From Bacteroidales bacterium (lineage in GTDB: Bacteria > Bacteroidota > Bacteroidia > Bacteroidales > UBA10428): a DNA stretch of 10,026 nt. The DNA lies in contig DNTK01000383.1 in the NCBI GenBank assembly GCA_003508755.1, positions 1 through 10,026 on the forward strand, read 5' to 3'. Below the pieces are notes generated by a model. It saw only the letters and a list, made by a program, of their open reading frames with translations. It did not search any database and had not been told where the DNA came from. This document shows, piece after piece, positions 6,503 through 10,026 of this stretch; positions within the stretch are counted from its first letter, which is position 1, and the number at the start of each line of letters is the position of its first letter. The translations under genes were made by a program, and so were the position numbers.

Positions 6503-7963
6503 ATGAACTGCATCGATTATTTCTTTGAGCACTCAAAAACCAAGGACAGTAATTTTGTTGTAGGGCGCGAAGAGATTACTTTTCAATCCTTGCATGAAAA
6601 GGTTTATAAGTTGGCTGCTTCTCTTCAGCAAGAGGCTGGAACCGGTAATAACATCCTTTTAATATCGGCTAATAACCTTTTTTTTATAACAGCTTACCTG
6701 GCTATTATGAAGTCGGGCAACACATGTGTTCCGCTCGATCCGCGAATCGAAAAAGAAAACCTTGAATTTATTAAAGGGCAAACCAACCCCGATTTGGTTT
6801 TCATGACACCTGATGTTGCAAATCGCTTACATGTCGATTGGGCAAAAACATTACAGCCAACAGATCTAGCTGCTCGAATCGAGGAGATTAATCCTTTAAG
6901 TCAAGATGCTAGCTTTGACAAGGAAACCATCGCAGAAATAATCTTCACGTCAGGTTCAACAGGTGTGCCCAAGGGAGTTATGCTATCGCATAAAAACTTA
7001 ATCGCAAATACGCGGTCCATTATAGAATATTTGCAACTTACTGAGAACGACCGCATCATGGTGGTGATGCCTTTCTTTTACTGCTATGGCTTGTCACTTT
7101 TTCATACCCACTTAAGGGTAGGAGGGTCGATGGTATTGAACAATTCTTTTATTTTTCTGGGAGCTGTAATTAATGATTTAAAAAATCACAATTGTACCGG
7201 TTTTGCCGGTGTACCCAGCCATTTTCAGATATTATTGCGGAAGTCTGAAACATTTGCAACAACTGATTTTCCGGGCTTAAGGTATGTAACTCAGGCTGGA
7301 GGGAAGCTATCACCGGTATTTATTGACGAATTTCGTGAAGCTTTTCCACAGGTTAAGTTTTATGTAATGTATGGACAAACCGAAGCAACAGCCAGGCTTT
7401 CGTATCTCGAACCTGCAGTTTATGAAGAGCGTCGTGGTTCATTGGGGAGAGGTATTCCGGGAGTAGAACTTAAAGTGGTGAACGAAAAGAATGAACCTGT
7501 TAAACCAGGAGAAATTGGTGAAATAATTGCTCGCGGAGATAACATAATGACAGGTTACATCAATGATCCACAATCAACCAACGAAGTTTTGCGTGAAGGA
7601 TGGCTGCATACCGGCGACCTTGCTACTGTTGATGATGACGGGTACATTTACCATTCGGCCCGTAAGAAAGAAATCATGAAAATTAGTGGCAAACGTGTGA
7701 GCCCCAAAGAAATTGAGGAGGTAATACTTGGTATTCATGAAGTGGTGGACTGCACCATCGAAGCCATTGAAGATGAGATACAGGGCGAAGCCATAAAGGC
7801 AACCGTCGTTGTAAGCAGTACTTCCGAAACCACCTTAACGGAAGAGGCAGTGAAGGAACAATGTGCTCATTCACTTGCCATATATAAAATACCAAAAGTT
7901 GTGGAATTTAAAGACCGAATGGAACTTAGCAGTTCTGGTAAAAAAGTAAAAGCAAAATTATAA
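6503..7963 (+). CDS. AMP-forming acyl ligase (ANL superfamily)
   Basis: This 486-residue enzyme should activate a carboxylic acid as an acyl-AMP and pass it to a thiol, most likely the phosphopantetheine arm of the carrier protein encoded upstream. The family motifs are in order: P-loop TSGSTGVPKGV (149-159), YGQTEAT (290-296), GWLHTGDL (366-373), the hinge region RKKEIMKISGKRVSP (387-401), and the C-terminal catalytic lysine K480 in SSSGKK. At the A4 position it has PFFYCYGLS (190-198), like the FHxxGL pattern of acyl-CoA and fatty-acyl ligases. The FDxS aspartate that binds the amino group in amino-acid-activating enzymes such as DltA is absent, so the substrate is probably not an ordinary alpha-amino acid. 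It starts 81 bases after the NadE-like gene, and the lipoprotein gene follows after 10 bases. The class is secure, the substrate unknown. Confidence 0.88.
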   Translation: MNCIDYFFEHSKTKDSNFVVGREEITFQSLHEKVYKLAASLQQEAGTGNNILLISANNLFFITAYLAIMKSGNTCVPLDPRIEKENLEFIKGQTNPDLVFMTPDVANRLHVDWAKTLQPTDLAARIEEINPLSQDASFDKETIAEIIFTSGSTGVPKGVMLSHKNLIANTRSIIEYLQLTENDRIMVVMPFFYCYGLSLFHTHLRVGGSMVLNNSFIFLGAVINDLKNHNCTGFAGVPSHFQILLRKSETFATTDFPGLRYVTQAGGKLSPVFIDEFREAFPQVKFYVMYGQTEATARLSYLEPAVYEERRGSLGRGIPGVELKVVNEKNEPVKPGEIGEIIARGDNIMTGYINDPQSTNEVLREGWLHTGDLATVDDDGYIYHSARKKEIMKISGKRVSPKEIEEVILGIHEVVDCTIEAIEDEIQGEAIKATVVVSSTSETTLTEEAVKEQCAHSLAIYKIPKVVEFKDRMELSSSGKKVKAKL

Positions 7964-7973
7964 ATCTAAAACC

Positions 7974-8780
7974 ATGAAAAACTTAATATACCTTTTAGTT
8001 GTGATTTTTATTGGCAGTGCATGTAAAAATAATACCGAGTTAAGCTACGAAGAGCCCGATGCAAAAGTGATATTCCTGCATCACTCAACCGGTATGAATG
8101 TATATAAAGGCAAAAGAGAATTTTTGTCGGGTTTTAGTTCCAGGTTCGAAAAGTATTCTGTTCCGATGTTCTTGCAACAATACAACGAGGAGAATGGAAC
8201 CAAGTATGCTATAAAAGAACAGAATTTTCCAACAGGAAACCCCTATCCATGGAATAACTATCCCTATGATTATTATAATATTTGGGTAAAAAACGCCGGA
8301 CATGAACCTTACATGGAAGAGCCTACACTTGAAATGTTAACCAAAGAATACGATGTGATTATCTTTAAGCATTGTTTCCCGGTTAGTAATATCCTCGAAG
8401 ATGATTCGGTACCCGATATCAATAGTGATAAAAAAACACTTGCAAATTATAAGCTGCAATATACTGCACTTAAAGAAAAGCTGCATGAGTTTTCTGAAAC
8501 TAAATTTATTGTTTGGACGGGTGCAGCACTAGTTGAGAGTAAGACTACGGCAGAAAATGCCAAGCGCGCTCAGGATTTTGCTAAATGGGTGACAAATATT
8601 TGGGGAGCTGAAGAAGATAATATATATATTTGGGACTTTCGCAAGTTACAGACCGATGGCGGATTGTATCTTCCGGTTGAAAAAGCAAAGAATGAATGGG
8701 ATTCACATTTGAATCCGGATTTTGGCGAAGTAGCCGCAAAGGATTTTACTAATAAAATTATCTCTGTGATTGAGAATTAA
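7974..8780 (+). CDS. Putative SGNH-like lipoprotein
   Basis: The 268-residue protein starts with a basic tip, a hydrophobic stretch (residues 4-14) and GSAC (14-17), so Cys17 is a likely lipidation site; the -3 residue is Gly instead of the usual Leu, a slightly irregular lipobox. The mature protein would sit on the periplasmic side of a membrane or on the surface. VIFLHHSTGMN (residues 32-42) looks like block I of a diverged SGNH/GDSL hydrolase with Ser38 as the nucleophile, and DSHLNPD (243-249) resembles the final D-x-H block, giving D243 and H245. A segment FKHCFPVSN (131-139) may supply the Gly/Asn oxyanion part. Placed between an acyl ligase and an MBOAT, it fits the role of DltD, AlgJ/AlgX or PatB: helping transfer or removing acyl groups on a glycan. 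The lipoprotein and SGNH calls are motif-based and not certain. Confidence 0.65.
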   Translation: MKNLIYLLVVIFIGSACKNNTELSYEEPDAKVIFLHHSTGMNVYKGKREFLSGFSSRFEKYSVPMFLQQYNEENGTKYAIKEQNFPTGNPYPWNNYPYDYYNIWVKNAGHEPYMEEPTLEMLTKEYDVIIFKHCFPVSNILEDDSVPDINSDKKTLANYKLQYTALKEKLHEFSETKFIVWTGAALVESKTTAENAKRAQDFAKWVTNIWGAEEDNIYIWDFRKLQTDGGLYLPVEKAKNEWDSHLNPDFGEVAAKDFTNKIISVIEN

Positions 8781-8815
8781 AAGCAGCAACTTCTCCCGAA
8801 ATAACCAATTTGCAG

Positions 8816-10026
8816 ATGAATATTTACAGCGCGAAGTTTTTAATTTACATTATTTCCTTCTTAATCCCTTACTATTTTGTGGGCAGAAGACTGCAGAATG
8901 TATTATTGTTAGCGGCTAGTTTATTATTTGTATGGCTTCTTTCTGTGAAAGTTTTTTATATTTCGATTATCCTTGTTAGTGTAAACTACCTTATTGGTAT
9001 TTTACTTAGTAGAAACCTCGAAAATAAAAAGACAAAAAGCCTGATTACATATTTTGGCGTGCTTTTCAATATTGGCGGATTGGTCTTTTTTAAGTACCTC
9101 GGGTTTATTATCGATAATCTAAATTTCTTAATCGGTTGGACCGATTTTGAAATCCCTATGCATAAGTTTATCATACCCATAGGTATTTCATATTACAGTT
9201 TTCAAGGTATTGGTTATGTACTTAATCTTTCCCGAGGTGTAGAAAAAGTCGAGAAGAATATTATTCATTTCACAATTTTTATGCTGTTCTTCCCCAAATT
9301 TCTGGCAGGACCAATAGAACGTTCGAAAACATTTCTTCTACAGTTTAAACAGAAAATTGCATTCAACGAACATAACCTTATACATGGATTCCAGTTAATT
9401 ATTCTGGGAGCCTTTATGAAAATGGTTGTTGGTGATCGATTGGCCCTAATGGTTAATTTCCTTCATGGAAATATGAATGACGTCGAGGGTGCTATGTATT
9501 TTATGGTATTCTTATTACAGCCCTTGCATCTGTATTTCGATTTTAGCGGATATACCCGCATTGCGCTGGGTATTGGTAAACTCTTTGGTCTCTCACTCAC
9601 AGATAACTTCAATCGCCCGTTCTTCGCAAAAACAGTTGGTGAGTTCTGGAAGAGATGGCATATTTCACTTTCTGCATGGTGCAACGATTACATTTTTAAT
9701 CACATTATAATTAAAAGACTAAAATGGCGGAAATGGGCCTCGGTGTATGCACTCTTTGTTACCTTTTTTGTAATTGGAATCTGGCATGGGCCCAACTGGA
9801 CTTATGTTGTTGTCGGATTGCTTCAGGGCCTAGCGATTAATTACGAATTTTTTACCAAACGCTGGCGCCTAAAAACAATGGGTAAGCTTTCATTGCCTGT
9901 GAATAGGTTTGTCAGTATTGGTTTAACTTATCTTTTTTTCTGCCTCACGCTTGTGTTTTTTAATTCATTTGATGTGCAACATGCATTTACCTTCATTGGT
10001 AAAATTTTCAGCAGCCTGTCTATCGA
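8816..10026 (+). CDS. MBOAT family O-acyltransferase (3' end outside window)
   Basis: An open frame with no stop runs from ATG 8816 to the window edge, giving 403 codons of an incomplete gene. It encodes a multi-pass membrane protein of the DltB/AlgI/PatA group. Family signatures include AGPIERSKTF, LYFDFSGYTRIALGIGK, the FWKRWHISLSAW segment with His282, and IWHGPNW with His324, the invariant histidine of the active site. Such proteins take an acyl group from a cytoplasmic donor and hand it to a glycan or partner protein across the membrane. AlgI- and PatA-type members are about 460-520 residues and DltB about 400; the frame has not ended at 403, so the longer type is more likely. It begins 35 bases after the lipoprotein stop. 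The carrier protein upstream is the natural donor. Acyl group and acceptor are unknown. Confidence 0.92.
   Translation, partial: MNIYSAKFLIYIISFLIPYYFVGRRLQNVLLLAASLLFVWLLSVKVFYISIILVSVNYLIGILLSRNLENKKTKSLITYFGVLFNIGGLVFFKYLGFIIDNLNFLIGWTDFEIPMHKFIIPIGISYYSFQGIGYVLNLSRGVEKVEKNIIHFTIFMLFFPKFLAGPIERSKTFLLQFKQKIAFNEHNLIHGFQLIILGAFMKMVVGDRLALMVNFLHGNMNDVEGAMYFMVFLLQPLHLYFDFSGYTRIALGIGKLFGLSLTDNFNRPFFAKTVGEFWKRWHISLSAWCNDYIFNHIIIKRLKWRKWASVYALFVTFFVIGIWHGPNWTYVVVGLLQGLAINYEFFTKRWRLKTMGKLSLPVNRFVSIGLTYLFFCLTLVFFNSFDVQHAFTFIGKIFSSLSI

Noticed and set aside
9463..9710. Two short open frames (about 73-77 codons) on both strands near the end of the window
   Set aside because: They lie inside the MBOAT reading frame, which has strong family motifs across the same bases, so they are out-of-frame shadows.
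1..10026. CRISPR arrays, tRNA or rRNA genes, insertion-sequence ends, attachment sites
   Set aside because: No regular repeat-spacer pattern, cloverleaf, transposase motif or long terminal inverted repeat was seen on reading both strands.

Overview
The window looks like part of a surface- or exo-polysaccharide locus from a member of the Bacteroidota. The evidence is AT-rich DNA, start codons with no Shine-Dalgarno sequence but A-rich upstream bases, and -7/-33 style promoter matches (TTG, about 19-21 bases, TAnnTTTG). The exact genus cannot be read from the sequence.

Layout: positions 1-114 carry no gene. On the minus strand lie two genes 3 bases apart, an oligosaccharide flippase of the Wzx/MOP type (1285-2703, GTG start) followed by a GT-A-like glycosyltransferase (115-1281). 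A non-coding stretch of about 480 bases (2704-3184) separates them from a plus-strand run of six tightly packed genes: a stand-alone acyl carrier protein (3185-3436), an AsnB-type glutamine-dependent amidotransferase (3439-5406), a divergent NadE-like ATP-pyrophosphatase (5417-6421), an AMP-forming acyl ligase (6503-7963), an SGNH-like lipoprotein (7974-8780), and a membrane-bound O-acyltransferase (MBOAT) that starts at 8816 and runs off the end of the window. The largest gap in the run is 81 bases, before the ligase, where there is a possible internal promoter.

How the genes may work together: ligase + carrier protein + MBOAT + SGNH-like protein is the same set of parts as the DltA-DltC-DltB-DltD system that puts D-alanine on teichoic acids. 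Here the ligase lacks the aspartate expected in amino-acid-activating enzymes, and two amide-forming PP-loop enzymes sit in the same operon. The inferred system activates a carboxylic acid, loads it on the carrier protein, amidates it at some stage, and passes it through the MBOAT to a glycan outside the cytoplasm, with the lipoprotein helping on the far side. The flippase and glycosyltransferase next door would build and export that glycan. The chemistry is inference; the gene families are read directly from motifs.
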